A model generated the notes under the pieces. It was not told the origin of the DNA and ran no database searches. It worked only from the letters and a program-made list of their open reading frames with translations. The translations under genes and the position numbers were made by a program. Shown piece by piece: positions 1-11,429 of a stretch of DNA of 64,000 nucleotides (positions are counted from its first letter, which is position 1; each line of letters starts with the position of its first letter). Origin of the DNA: Lophium mytilinum (taxonomy: Eukaryota > Ascomycota > Dothideomycetes > Mytilinidiales > Mytilinidiaceae); NCBI GenBank assembly GCA_010093605.1, contig MU004190.1, positions 744,001 to 808,000 of the forward strand. The letters run 5' to 3'.

Positions 1-1489
1 GTACCAATACCAGCCCTTCGATCGAATTCGTTCGGACAGTCTGCTCCAGTAGGTGTGATCACGGTAGAAGTAACGCTCTGTATCTTCGACTGTGCTAGGT
101 ACTATCCTGCGTTGTCGGGGAGAGAGCTACTGATGAACGGCCACTAAAAGTTTAGATGAACGAAGAAATGTGCGACAATGGAGACGTCCAAGGCCCCAAG
201 ATGTTAGACGGTTGCCGACCCGACGGTTGACCTTTCATTGATACCTTCTAAACTGATGCGACAGATACTTTGAGAGATCAAGCCAGCTTCGGACACGGTA
301 AGCTAGACGACTCAGTGTGAGCAGCGCGCGAAGCCTTGACGACGGACTGGCCATAGCCCCCGAGAATGTGACTGCGATAGAACCTGGCCTCGTCCGCTCT
401 CTCCCTATCTATTCTTCGACATTGGGTCCTCGGGAGCTCTGCTGTCCAGCCCTGAGGAAACGTTTCTCTGTAATCAATGCTCGTTGATTCGTCACTCTGC
501 CGCGTGCAGCGTCCAGGCGTGCAGATCGCGGGATCCAACCGGCGGATCAGGCTGCCAAGCCTCCAAACTTCCTTTCATCGTGTCGACGTGAACAACTTCA
601 AGGAAAGAGCCTCATCCTTCGTTTCGAGTTGAAAGGTGAGGCAGAGGTCAGCCCGTCCAGCTCCCATCGATCTCTAGGGGAAGGACCCCGTATCTGATAT
701 TGACGGTAATTGGATTGGAGAAAGCTGCTGACTGATTGGCGATCACCTTGCAGAGATCAACTGCAGCATGTCGCCGAGGCCTCAACCTTTCGCTGTGCCT
801 CTTCCTTGCACCACAGGCTGCTTCAGAGTGCTCTGCCTCCCAGGCTTTGCCACGACTGCCAACCAGGTTGCTGCACAGCTCTGTTCTGGATGTCTGGAGT
901 CAGCAACAGCATCATCTGAGGTCAGCACGGCGCGCCCCCTGGACAGATCGACTCTTCCCGCCCCATCTCGCGACCTCGACCCCAAATCCAGCAGCCTGCC
1001 CCCTTGGATCTGGTGTCTGGAGTCAGCCTTGCGCCGTTTCTCGCCGCTCGCGGACGGCGGAGCGGCAGGGTTGGCTGTTGGAGATTTTTGGAGTTGATGT
1101 CCCCCGCCAAGCCCCGTAGAAGCTCGTATTCCTCGGTGCAATCTTGATCCAGGCTCGCCGCACTGCGCACTGCCAGCGAAACGCCAATCAGGCGCGGCCT
1201 TTTGGTGATGGTCTCGATGCCGGGAGCCGGCGGAGCATGATCTCCCTCGCTGCGCATTTCTTGGCCTCAGTCGACTCGCGCAACTGCTCGCTGGGCTGAG
1301 GCGCGATGCGGATTTGCCAAGCGCATGCCATGGCGCCAGAGCTAACGCCGCCCGCCAGTGTGCTAAAAGTAACTTTGGACCCTTAGTGAAGCGGCGGGTC
1401 ATCTCACGATCTATCTAAACGTCTTCACCACCTCTCATTTCCGACTGTCTGCCTCCAACTCCTGCCTTTTGTTCCGCCTCTCCCTTGCA
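1..1489. other. Intergenic, upstream of glycosyltransferase gene
   Basis: No convincing coding region is seen. The open frames on both strands are short or of low-complexity Arg/Ser/Pro composition and show no domain. The last 100 bases before 1490 are pyrimidine-rich (CT-rich), which is typical of a fungal core promoter and leader. A short direct repeat with the core TGTCTGGAGTCAGC occurs near 890 and 1012. Confidence 0.6.
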
Positions 1490-2700
1490 ATGGTGCTTCC
1501 CATCCTGGGCGCGCGCTCAGCACCATGGATGTCCAATTTCGTCGCCGTGTCCGTCATTGGAGTAGTGCTGTTCGTGACCGTCCTCGGTTTCTGGGCCTTC
1601 CAGCCGCCAATGCCCAGGCCCGGCTACCACGGCGGTACTACCGTTGAAGTGTGCGTATTGTCGTTACAGATTCTGCTTTCCTCTCATCTAAGTCAAAATA
1701 GCACAATTCCCGTCGAACCGTCTGGACCTGTTTCCATACAGGAAGTCCTCCGACTCCTCTATGCGCCTCTCAAGATGAAGCCTACCACTCCTTCTTTTAC
1801 GGACGACCTCGGACGGTCTTATAAGCTCCCCGCGAACCCTCTGTTCCCTAATCCCCTTGGAAAAGACCTGCTGGTGGTGGACTTGGAGACTCGGCCGCTG
1901 GACAAGAATGGTCAGCTTATGCACAAGGGGGCGTTCAAGTGGGGCGATCTAGACTATCTGTCTGGTGGAGTCATGAACCACTATACCTACGGTACACTTT
2001 GCGCTTCTGTTGGGGCGTCCTTCAACTGACTTAAGCAGCAATGATCCACGGATACGACTACAAATTCGTCCAGGCCGCAAGTTTCGACGACCGCCACAAT
2101 ACCTGGATAAAACCAAGTGCCCTGGCAAACCTCCTCAAACACTACAAGTTCGTTGTCTTCCTCGATGCCGACGCCGCATTCCACCAAATGCAGATGCCCA
2201 TGGAGTGGCTCCTGAACTACTGGCAAATCACCCCCGAGATCTCCCTCGCGATGCCCTTGGATCCCTCCGGGCCTCCCGGGACTAACGACGACCGCTTCAA
2301 TCGCACCCTGACCAACACTGGTTTTATAGTAGCTCAGCAGAGTGATCGCACCCAGGAGATCCTCAAGGCATGGCACGAATGCCCCGACGATACCCGATAC
2401 CCAGACTGCTCGCAGTGGAAACAACCGCGCTTCCACGAGCAGAGCGCATTCGGAAACTACATCCGCTACGACTATGAAGATAACATCAAAGAACTGCCCT
2501 GCACAGAGGCCAACGGCTATCCATCCGAGAACGCCCAATGCGAAGGCGTCTTTATGCGGCACTATTGGTACGGCAAGGAGCGCGTCCGCGACGACCTAGC
2601 GAACTCGACCATGGAGGCTATTATGGCACCAATACAGAAGCTTTACATGGACCACCGCAAAGACATCATCACGGAACAGGCCAAAAACGAAATCATATGA
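1490..2700 (+). CDS. Type II membrane glycosyltransferase, GT34 (GMA12/MNN10)-like
   Basis: Probable Golgi glycosyltransferase of 370 residues that transfers a hexose from a nucleotide sugar. Exons are 1490-1650, 1702-1991 and 2039-2700; both introns are GT-AG and the spliced length is 371 codons. The start is the first ATG of the frame (MVLPILG). A hydrophobic anchor lies at about residues 16-40 (FVAVSVIGVVLFVTVLGFWAF), as expected for a type II Golgi protein. Splicing of intron 2 joins NHYTYA to MIHGYDYKF, the usual entry to the catalytic domain. FLDADA supplies the metal-binding DXD motif, and HEQSAF lies downstream as in GT34 proteins. Assignment to GT34 is by motif order only; donor and acceptor sugars cannot be told. 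Intron 1 is 51 bp, so its retention would keep the frame. Confidence 0.8.
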
Positions 2701-5700
2701 GTGAAACATTCGCTTGAGTAGAAGATCTAACATTGCTCGTATTACGTGTCTTCCCTCTATGGAGACCCGACTTTGAGTGGTGTCGGCCCAACAACGACGA
2801 GGCGATGCAGAGGCCGAATCTCCTAGCTTTTGGTCACACGACGATACGCAAACACCTACCTCCGCCCCGCACTTGTCGGTCCTGCGTCTTAGAATTCCTC
2901 CATCCTTTTGCGCCGCAATCCACTGTGTACTGCCTCTCGCCGGCGCTTACTGCCTTGCGCTAGCAATATATCCCATCAGGCATTAGTTCATTGGTCTGAC
3001 TGGCTCCAATCCTCTAAATCCTCCCGCTCGGTGGCATCTCGGTCCGGACGTTCCGGAGACCAGGGTTTCTATGCGCCCCTTAAACAACCTCAGAGCACTC
3101 ACCTACCAAAACCACTTATCCTCCAGTATCTGTACTACTATTCCGCTTCCTTTTTTGCGACTGTCTGGAGCATATGTTTTTGCGTTTCGAATTACCCAGC
3201 GACTCTCTTTTGTCTTCTGCATTTTGCATTAGCGACGGCGTAATGAAATCAAGGGTCTGGATTCGTCGATACCCACTCGAATTTGGCATTTCAGCATGCG
3301 TGCTCTTATCCAGCGCTTATAGAGATTGTGAGATAGCATCGGATAGGCTTACTCACTACCTACCACAAATACGTGCATCAAAGTAACATTGCTCGCTCTG
3401 TATCTTTGTGGTTCACTTTGCATGCTCGCATCAGTTGCAGTAAAATGACCGCGCAATACAGAGACATCGCTGGTGCACCTCAAATATAGACATAGCGTAC
3501 ATGGATTAAATAAACGTAGCGCTATAAGCTCATTGCATTCAATTCTAACTCTCCCTATCGTCCGAATATAGAAATCTACGTCTCTACGGTCCTCAACTTA
3601 CCCCGGCGACTACAGTTCCCAAGCATACCCGCTCTTCTATTACAACACTGTAGATTTCATACAACAAGCTATATCGCCCTTTCCCAATGTGTCGCTGTGA
3701 ACTCCGCACTTCCACAACCGCAAGGAAGCAAAAGTTGGGCTAGACAGATTTAGGATTAGGGCCATGGCGGAACTTCATCCCCCGAACATCATTACCTCAC
3801 GCTCCTGTTCCTTTCTCCTCCTCCGCCAGCATGTCTTTTTCAACGGCTCCCTGCTATGTTCTTTCATTGAGCCTGGATTTCTTCTGTGGTGTGTTCATCT
3901 CACATGTGTGCATTATTCCTTACTATCCCGTGTCGTGTCTTCTCCAGCATCTCGCATTCCGCGCCGTGCCCTTTAGTCAAATCTCGACGACTGGCAGTTT
4001 TGGAGCGCCTGAAACCAGTATCGATATGCAGTGTGTGTGCTTGAAGGTAGGTGATTTATAGTGGGAAGTCGGAGATTACAGGGCCCTTTGCAGTGAGATA
4101 GTCGTATTTGGCGTCTGCGTCAGGTATACTGTCTCCCCCGAGGTAGCACAAAGGATTTCAAAGCATTCAAGGGCTCCAATCCTCCCCAAAGTAGGAACAG
4201 GTAGTGTCTCTCAGGTAGGTATAATAGTCAATACATAATTCGATCTGCCATGTCTCAACACCAAGCTTTCCTCGTCGAACGTATTCCCGCCGCTGGGCTG
4301 TTTCCTCCACAGGTTTCTTTTCCGGTTCCTACCCATTCCACCCACAAACCGTTGACAGTCATCGTCGTATGACACCGAACCGATGCGATAGAGTACAGGG
4401 GAATGAAAATCGAACGGAGCGGGTTACGAGAAATACAGCGACCAAGTCAGCATGATTAATTGGGAATACGAGGCTAGTATAATCCATATGGGACACGAAG
4501 AACCTATCGGTACGATAAATGGTAATGCATCTCATAGATAAAAATGAAACTCCCAGAAACAACCATAAAAGGCATATTTCCAATGTTTTGCAACGTCTTC
4601 AATGCTGTCCTTTTCCTCTGTCTATTGCCCTTCTCTAAGCTATGTCACTCCATTTACGATTAATTCCTACTCCAACTGCGATCTAGTTTGGACCTCGGGA
4701 CTTCGACATCCCAGCCGCCGAAGTGAAAGCATGGGGAGATTCGGCGTCTTTATTCGTCACGTGACCTTTATCTCAGCTCCATATTAACGACTTGCTGGCC
4801 ATTCCAGTACGTTGTTGTTAAGTTCGTAGGCGGCTTTCCCGCCAGTGGCATAGTGGTACTGGTGAAGTAATAATTGAGAGCGCGTTGAATAAGGGTATAT
4901 GTTTTGGGTTATTTCGCCTGCATCTCACTAACAAGCAGGTTTACCCAGTTGGTTCCGCTCTCCCTCCGAGCCCGACAGTGCACCGCCCCTCACCAACCGA
5001 GCCGGCCGACGCCTTCGCAGAACTCGAGGAACCCCGGGTTCGAACCCCGCCTCGAGAATTAGCCATTACGGTACATGCAATAAGCGTCGATTGATACGTG
5101 AGCATGTGAACCGGGCTACGGAGTAAACCCCCGTGGGGTTTCTACACCTTCCATCGGGGAAGGTGGTCTTTTGCTCTTTTTTTCTTTTTTTGTTCTACCT
5201 ATAGCATAGAGGCGATATAGGCTTGCTATATAGTATAGACACTATTTCTATCATTTAAGACAACTGACTTGGGGCACACAGGGCGTTTGTAATAGCTATC
5301 TTTCTACTATCGCCTTCTATTTTCGACGGTTCTAGAAATCTCCTTTGTCGTGTTCCTTTTGCCCCCCTTCCTGCGCTCGCTATCATCGTCCGTTAACACA
5401 ATCCTACAAGCTCGCCATAATACAATCTTAAGCCTAGTAAGCTTCCTGAAGGCTCTCTTGTTATAAATGCGAATCTATCACTTAGTCAATTGCCCGCGCA
5501 TGCCTTGTCCGTAAATCCGTTAGGGCGCGCGTCAAGATTCTCGCGCACGGGAGGAGCGGTCAGCTTCACTCCTCCGCCGAACGCACCCCAACAGCTGCCC
5601 GCCTCTCCCACCACCACAACAACAAGCTCTACCCCCCATTAAGTTTCGCGGCTCTTAAACTTACCCGCAGGATCATTCACTACTAGGTCGGTCTCTTGCC

Positions 5701-6019
5701 CATGGTCGCCTCATTTCTATAAGTTGCAGTCATGTTTACATCCCTCAGCCTCGTCATTCTTCCAGCACACCACCACCACCAGACTCTCACCACCAGACTC
5801 TGTACACCAGGTAAGGTTCCTCTCAACTACTACTCTCTCAGCATTCACCAGCAAGCCGATTGTTTACGCAAGGCCACCCCCCGCCTATAAATTCTTTCTC
5901 ACTGACTAACATTTCCGACAGTTTCTTCATTCCTCTACCAGACACCCACACCGCTCCCAGCCACTAGCTATCACAAGTGGAGCCTTTCTCAATAACACAT
6001 ACACGCTTCGTTATCTACA
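2701..6019. other. Gene-poor 3.3 kb interval
   Basis: Only short, unconserved open frames are present. The notable structure is at 5,024-5,192: a B-box-like GGGTTCGAACCCC within a palindromic stretch, then two perfect hairpins and a T-rich tract (separate entry). A TCACGTGA palindrome lies near 4,756. The segment 5,560-6,019 is C/T-rich and probably carries the promoter and leader of the next gene. Confidence 0.5.
5125..5192 (+). other. Two perfect hairpins followed by a T-tract
   Basis: Stem 1 is AAACCCC (5125-5131) paired with GGGGTTT (5135-5141) around a 3-nt loop. Stem 2 is CACCTTCC (5145-5152) paired with GGAAGGTG (5158-5165) around a 5-nt loop. A T-rich run, interrupted by a few other bases, follows at 5168-5192. 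A Pol III B-box-like sequence, GGTTCGAACCC, sits about 90 bp upstream near 5037-5048. This could be the 3' end of a Pol III non-coding RNA; no known RNA family was recognised. Confidence 0.35.
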
Positions 6020-7624
6020 ATGGACTCCAACAATAGCGCTCCGCCTCTGCAACAGCTTCTGGATCAGTGGGGCAATCCTCAGGGCGTGCTTGCCATACTG
6101 CTCCTTCTCGGCGGAGACGTCGTGCAGAAAGCCCTAGCTCAGACTTCCGGAGGCACTATCACGCCAGTCTGTTTCTCGTTCGGCTGGGCTGGCTATTCGA
6201 TCAAAGCGCTCTCCAGCCTCACCGGCGACGGACGACTCCTGCCCGAGCCAGATCACCACGTCAAGGTCTACAACCTCGAAACCGGATACGTACGCGAGAA
6301 CAAAAACTGGGTCATCGGCCGCCTCGTGAGAGACAACATCATCCACCTAGACAACGCGAAGCCCCTCGGCAACGAGGCTCTCCGAATCTCCATCTACGAC
6401 GCCCAGCCCGACACCAACAACAACGCCGCCTTCGCCGGCCATGACAACGCCCTCTCCTCCGCCATCGCCACGACCCTCCTCCAGCTCGCCGTCGCCTACA
6501 AACCCATCCACACCACCGGCGACTGGACCGCCCTGACCACCCTGGCCGCCGGCACCGCCCTCGCTCTGCTCACAGGTAGCCTCCCGCAATGGCGCGCGGA
6601 GAAGCTCGCCTGCCGCCGCAACTCCAACAAACTCATCGCGCTCACCGCCGGCAACGGCTCCCGCGACATCATGCTCATCCGCGGCAACGGCCACTGCCTC
6701 GACCTCGAAGACCTCGCGACGCCGGAACTGCCGCGCTCCGCGCGCATGTGGGAATCCCTCGCCCTGTCCTGGCTCACGCATACCACCAAGGACCCGAACA
6801 CTGGCAAGCCCGTCCACCGCGCTCTCACGGTCTTCGGTGTCCCTCTCGGCTTCGGCATCACGGTCGCGGCGACCGCGCTGCAGAGCCTTTGCTGGCTCGC
6901 GCTGCTCGTCTCCGTCGCGGGCGTGCGCTCCAACAACTGGTCGCTGATTGCGATTGGAGGGCTAGGGATGGTGCAGAATTTAGTTGTTGCGGGTGCGCGT
7001 CGGGACCCGGCGATGCACGGGATCCCGCTGAAGCATGTGGAGACGATTGTGAGTGCGAAGGTTATGGATGGGTTGATGGATGTGGAGGTTGGGTATAAGA
7101 ACGCGGGATATGCGCTGCTGGAGGAGTTTTTCCCGGGATATCTCCGCGCGGATGAGACGGCGTGGTGGGATGGGGAGACCGCGGCGTATGATGGGAAGCG
7201 GATGGGGCAGAAAGAGTGGCGGGGTGTGCCGCGCTCGGTTGGGGTGGAGGTTTCGGAAGTTGGTAGAGATGAGATGGGAGAGGTGGAGGTTGGAGAGACG
7301 AAAGCTGCTGAGAAATCCGATGAAGAGCAAGAGAAGTCTTCTGAGGAGGAGGACAAGTCTTCTGAGGGAGAGGAGAAGTCTTCTGAGGGAGAGGAGAAGT
7401 CCTCTGAGGAGGAGGAGACGTCTTTCGAGGAGGAGAAGAAGCCAGGCATAGAAGGCGAAGCCGGTGAGAAGAAGGAGAAGATTGAGGGTGAGGGTGAGGG
7501 TGAGGGTGCGGTGAAGTCACGCGGAGGCAAGAAGCGCGGTGGCAAGAAGGGGAAGAAGAACCCGCCGCGTGGCCTCCAGGTTGCATCTTCCGGTTATTTC
7601 GACGTTCTAGCCAACGCCGAGTAG
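6020..7624 (+). CDS. Conserved fungal multi-pass membrane protein with Glu/Ser repeat tail
   Basis: Intronless frame of 534 residues that starts at the first ATG after a pyrimidine-rich leader. The first 370 residues look like a widespread fungal membrane protein family without a defined function. Hydrophobic segments occur at about 22-40 (GVLAILLLLGGDVV), 47-65 (TPVCFSFGWAGYSIKAL), 170-190, 275-300 and 305-325. The motif RENKNWVIGRL precedes an acidic loop. After about residue 420 the protein becomes highly charged: repeats of EKSSE(G/E)EE, then a basic tail RGGKKRGGKKGKKN, ending SSGYFDVLANAE. The tail is likely cytosolic and disordered. Strong third-position GC supports coding. No enzyme motif was seen; a transporter or scaffold role would be a guess. 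Confidence 0.8.
   Translation: MDSNNSAPPLQQLLDQWGNPQGVLAILLLLGGDVVQKALAQTSGGTITPVCFSFGWAGYSIKALSSLTGDGRLLPEPDHHVKVYNLETGYVRENKNWVIGRLVRDNIIHLDNAKPLGNEALRISIYDAQPDTNNNAAFAGHDNALSSAIATTLLQLAVAYKPIHTTGDWTALTTLAAGTALALLTGSLPQWRAEKLACRRNSNKLIALTAGNGSRDIMLIRGNGHCLDLEDLATPELPRSARMWESLALSWLTHTTKDPNTGKPVHRALTVFGVPLGFGITVAATALQSLCWLALLVSVAGVRSNNWSLIAIGGLGMVQNLVVAGARRDPAMHGIPLKHVETIVSAKVMDGLMDVEVGYKNAGYALLEEFFPGYLRADETAWWDGETAAYDGKRMGQKEWRGVPRSVGVEVSEVGRDEMGEVEVGETKAAEKSDEEQEKSSEEEDKSSEGEEKSSEGEEKSSEEEETSFEEEKKPGIEGEAGEKKEKIEGEGEGEGAVKSRGGKKRGGKKGKKNPPRGLQVASSGYFDVLANAE
7331..7440 (+). repeat. Coding minisatellite, 21-bp unit (EKSSEGE)
   Basis: About five imperfect copies of a 21-bp unit (core GAGAAGTCTTCTGAGG) encode EKSSEGE-like heptads. 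All copies keep the frame, so copy-number change would only lengthen or shorten the acidic tail of the membrane protein. Confidence 0.85.
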
Positions 7625-8292
7625 AGACGTTAATGGGGCAGCTTTAGGGGAACGTTCTAGTGTAACGCCCCATTGTGTAGTCACTTGAATAGCGCCACCT
7701 TCATGATGGAATGAATGCTTCCCAGGATGGGAACGTTCATTGGAACAAAGCTACTGTCGAAATGCCAATGTGCTTGACCACGTGAAGCGCTCTATGCCCT
7801 TGCATATGGCATGGAACAAGATGTAATGTGTTCGAGCCTGTAATCCGTCAAGTCATCATTAAGAGCTTCAGAATGAACTCATTTTATAACAAGGCTTGAA
7901 TCAGTGCCATGATACGTACGTCTTACGACCCTACATGACTACTTGAGCCACTTCACACACATTTCAAAGCCGCGTGTCCCTCCGTTGAGACACGTTGATT
8001 GCTTGTCTAATTCTAGATGCACACCACAGTGAATCCTATATACGGCTCGTGGTGCTTACAATCTGGCTACCCGCCGGAACAACTGGGCCACCTCATGCGT
8101 ATAGATCGAAAGGCAGAACGTCATGTATGTTGTAGCAGGCTATAAATCAGGATCTCGTTATTGGTCTTCACGGGACCCTTTATCGAGACTATGGTGCGTG
8201 CGATTTGGCAGCCTACTCAACAATGCCAGCTACCCCATGCCCAAACATCAAATTCGAAACAAGATGCCATGCTCACGAGACCTAAATCAGGC
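7625..8292. other. Intergenic between convergent 3' ends
   Basis: This stretch lies between the stop of the membrane protein (plus) and the stop of the FMN monooxygenase (minus). Only short open frames are present and nothing recognisable was found; it should hold both 3' UTRs. Confidence 0.6.
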
Positions 8293-10203
8293 TCACTCAG
8301 CCTTCCATCGATAAGAAGCCGCAACGTGCTCATCTAGGGGCCCAGACTGCCCAGGCTTTTCGTAGAAGTTCTCCCGGTAAGTACCTCCAGGCACTGCATA
8401 GTCGTCCCAAAAGAGACCACGAGATTGCAGTTCGGGGAGAAGAAGTTCCGCAATATCTTTGAATGACTGCGGGAATAGGGTGTACGCCTGGTAGTTGGAG
8501 TTGTCAGCGATGTACTATTTGCTTCTATGATAGCTCCTCTAAATGGACGCAAACGTACTAAGTTAAAGCCATCCACATCAGCTTCTTCAACCCAGGTCAG
8601 CAAGCCGTCCACCACCTGCGCTGGAGTTCCAACCAGCACAGGTCCATTGCCCCCGATACTAATATGCTCCGCAATCGTATGCTTCGTCCACTTCGACGTC
8701 CCGGGCGAGAACCGCGCGTACCCTTCCACAGTCGACCTATCACCATTAGCCCATCTTCACCACCCAGCCCACCCCCCCTTTCCAGTCACATACCTAACAG
8801 CATTACTCTCCACCTCCCTCAACTCCTCCTCATCCCCATACTTCCCCAAATCAATCCCCGTCCACCCACAAAACAGCGCCAGCGCCCCCTCACTCGACGC
8901 AAACCCCTTATACTCTTCAAACTTCCTCTGCGCCTCCTCCGCCGTGCGCCCCAGCACCGGCGTCACCAGCGCCAACACCTTAATATTCCCCGGCGTGCGC
9001 CCATACTGCGTCTTAGCTAGCTCGCGGATCTCGGCAATGTTCTTCGCGCACACGACGGGCGCGTGCGCGGATACGAAGATGGCTTCGGCGTGCTGCGCCG
9101 CGAATTGCTTGCCGGCTTTGCTGGTGCCGGCTTGTAGGAGGAGCGGCGTGCGTTGCGGGCTCGGCGCGCAGATGTGTGGGCCGGGCACGGTGAAGAAGCG
9201 GCCGGTGTGGTTGATTTCGCGGACGCGGGTGGGGTCGGTGTAGATGCCGGATTTGCGGTCGAGGATGACGGCGTCGTCGCGCCAGGAGGATTCGAGGAGC
9301 TTGTAGATTACTTGGACGTATTCTTCGGCTTGGGCGTAGCGGTCGTCGTGCTTGGAGGGGGTGAGTTATGTGATGAGGAAGTGGGAAGGGGAAGGGAGGG
9401 AGGATGGGATGTACCTACCTTCGGTTGCTCGGTGAAGCCGAGGTTGCGGGCGGCAGAGTCGAGGTAGCTGGTTACGATCTTGACGGGGTTATGGGTAAGC
9501 TTATTTGATGTTGGCTTTGGATCAAAAGCTTACATTCCAGCCGAGCCTAGAGGTGCATATGATTAGTCTATTGAAGCACACCACCAGCGTGGGAATCTGA
9601 ACTCGAGCCGGAAACATGCGATTGGAAGACCAACAAAGCTGAAAGAGGTTGAAGGACAATGATAAGATATGAACAGAAATTTCTTACCGTCCCTTAGTAA
9701 GGTGATCAACAGTGGACAGCCGCCTAGCGAGATGATACGGCTGCTCATACGTCGTCGAAACCGTCACGCCAAACCCAATACTCTTCGTCGCCGCAGCCAT
9801 TGCCGAGACCACTGCAAGTGGCTCATTAACTGGCCACTGGGCACCCGAGCGAATAGCCGCGTCAAGGGTTCCGTTGTAAACATCGTAGCCACCTATTATA
9901 TCCATCAGTACAGCTCCGAAGACCAGATATTACCGCTTTAGGAATAGAAGCCTTACCCAAAACGTCAGCGATGAAGATCCCATGGACCTTAGCAGCCTCG
10001 AGCAACTTCGCTAATTCAACCCAGTGCTCGACATCATTGAACTTGTGAGACTCGTCGTCAGGGTGCCTCCAGAGACCAGGGGACTGGTGCCCACTACCTG
10101 AGAGGATGTCAGTGAGGATGCTACCAGTTCGCTTAAGTCACGTGAGCTTACACATCTCCACGAATGCATTGATGATAAGCTTCTTCTGCTTCTGTTCCGT
10201 CAT
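8293..10203 (-). CDS. FMN-dependent monooxygenase, NtaA/SnaA/DszA family (copy A)
   Basis: Luciferase-fold flavin monooxygenase of 466 residues that would use reduced FMN supplied by a separate reductase to oxidise an organic N or S compound. Eight exons: 10152-10203, 9957-10097, 9688-9892, 9534-9546, 9419-9478, 8794-9350, 8559-8736 and 8293-8487; they total 467 codons. Family signatures in order: [30 protein letters not shown], the [19 protein letters not shown] block, [28 protein letters not shown] and DGFNLAY. The GRLGWN part falls in a 13-bp exon. The gene lies head-to-tail downstream of the UNC93 transporter and BVMO genes on the same strand and has a paralogue at 27.7 kb. NtaA, SnaA and DszA homologues act on nitrilotriacetate, pristinamycin and sulfones; the substrate here is unknown. 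Confidence 0.9.
10137..10144 (+). promoter_or_regulatory. GTCACGTG (Cbf1-type) site in intron 1 of copy A
   Basis: Matches RTCACRTG, the consensus of yeast Cbf1, inside the 54-bp first intron (10098-10151) and 60 bp inside the start codon. Function is inferred from the motif alone. Confidence 0.3.
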
Positions 10204-10765
10204 ATTTACTATGTGTGTGATCTAGAACGTTCAGAAAATGAGGAATATGCAGAGGTGATAACGAAACAGTAGTCAATTTCGAGAATATAGAGGTCACGTG
10301 GCTTAGCGTAGATGACGAAAGTCCGGGGTGAGAGAACGCAATATGGCTCTCCAAGAATAAATCCTTAGGCCCACCTATTCGGCTGTGCCCTGAAATTCAG
10401 AAAAGGAGAAAATACCCACGGTGCCCCGCTTGTGCTCTTTCTCCGGAACGACTCAACTAAGGAAGACCGAGGATCGTATCATGCCGTAATTGAGCTATGT
10501 ACAATTGATATTACCACTTTACACTCCCGAGAGTACTCCGGAAGGCATGAGGCAATGCTTAGTCGATGTAGAGCAAGGTCTGTATGCGGATCAAGGTTTC
10601 ACCTTCAATATATGATCTACATACAGATCTAGCTCTTGACCTAGCCTTGATACATGTACAACTGTGTCGGAGATGCAAGGTCTGAATCTGATACTAAATC
10701 GCCCAGCTCTAAACATCCATCTCTATCTTTGGTAGCCCATGTTTAACAACTGAAACCGCAGCTTA
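10204..10765. promoter_or_regulatory. Promoter region of FMN monooxygenase copy A
   Basis: This 562-bp stretch is the upstream region of copy A and the 3' flank of the UNC93-type gene. It contains GTCACGTG at 10293-10300, 90 bp upstream of the start codon. Nothing else was recognised. Confidence 0.45.
10293..10300 (+). promoter_or_regulatory. GTCACGTG (Cbf1-type) site upstream of copy A
   Basis: Matches RTCACRTG at -90 from the ATG at 10203. The same octamer recurs in introns of neighbouring cluster genes. Confidence 0.35.
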
Positions 10766-11421
10766 CTATTTATCGACCGGATCAGGAACATAAGTTACCG
10801 ATAGCTTCCTTTCTTGATTCGAAACACCAACGTCTCCCTTACCCGCACTGTTCGGTGTATCAAGGCCCCCTAATTCTGCCTCCTTGTGTAGCGAGTCGGC
10901 TCCGAAATGCCTCAAAACCAGCCATGCAGGCACGAGTGCAATAGCCCATAGCGCGAAGTTGAGATACACGCTACCTACTTGCGCGAATATCGTGATGGAG
11001 TTCAAGCCGTAACTGAGGGCTTGCCATGCAGACTCGGTGCCTCGAAGTAGAGCGGCGTAGCGGATGACCTCCGGCTCGTTTTTGGCAAGATTGGTGATCA
11101 TGAAGTACCTGAATGCCACGCTCAGATCACTTCGACCGGGAAACAGTAAGGGGGGGACTTACAAGAAGAGATAGTTGATCTGAAATCCGGTGTTCAGGAG
11201 GATAAAAACTCCAAATGCGTGACCGAAACCTGGGTCTGACCAGTCGTAGGTTGGCTTCGTGTGCCGGAACTTGGTTACGACGACGGTGGCCCAGATCCAC
11301 CATGCGCCTTGGAGGACTGCGATGACCGCGAACGAATAGCGAGCCTTGGACTTTAGGGTTGTACCCTTGGAGTCTAAGAAAGCCTGAAGGGTGGTCAGTG
11401 ATAGATTCAAGCTATCGTTAG

Positions 11422-11429
11422 GTCACGTG
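11422..11429 (+). promoter_or_regulatory. GTCACGTG (Cbf1-type) site in an UNC93 gene intron
   Basis: The octamer lies in the 58-bp intron 11384-11441. It is the third copy within 1.3 kb. Regulatory meaning is inference. Confidence 0.25.

Noticed and set aside
782-1402. 206-codon minus-strand open frame
   Set aside because: Arg/Ser/Pro-rich low-complexity product with no domain; it overlaps the likely promoter of the glycosyltransferase and is best explained by GC-rich composition.
5024-5058. tRNA gene suggested by GGGTTCGAACCCC
   Set aside because: The T-loop-like sequence lies in a palindrome and reads on both strands, but neither strand has an A box, a matching acceptor stem or an anticodon arm at the right distance.
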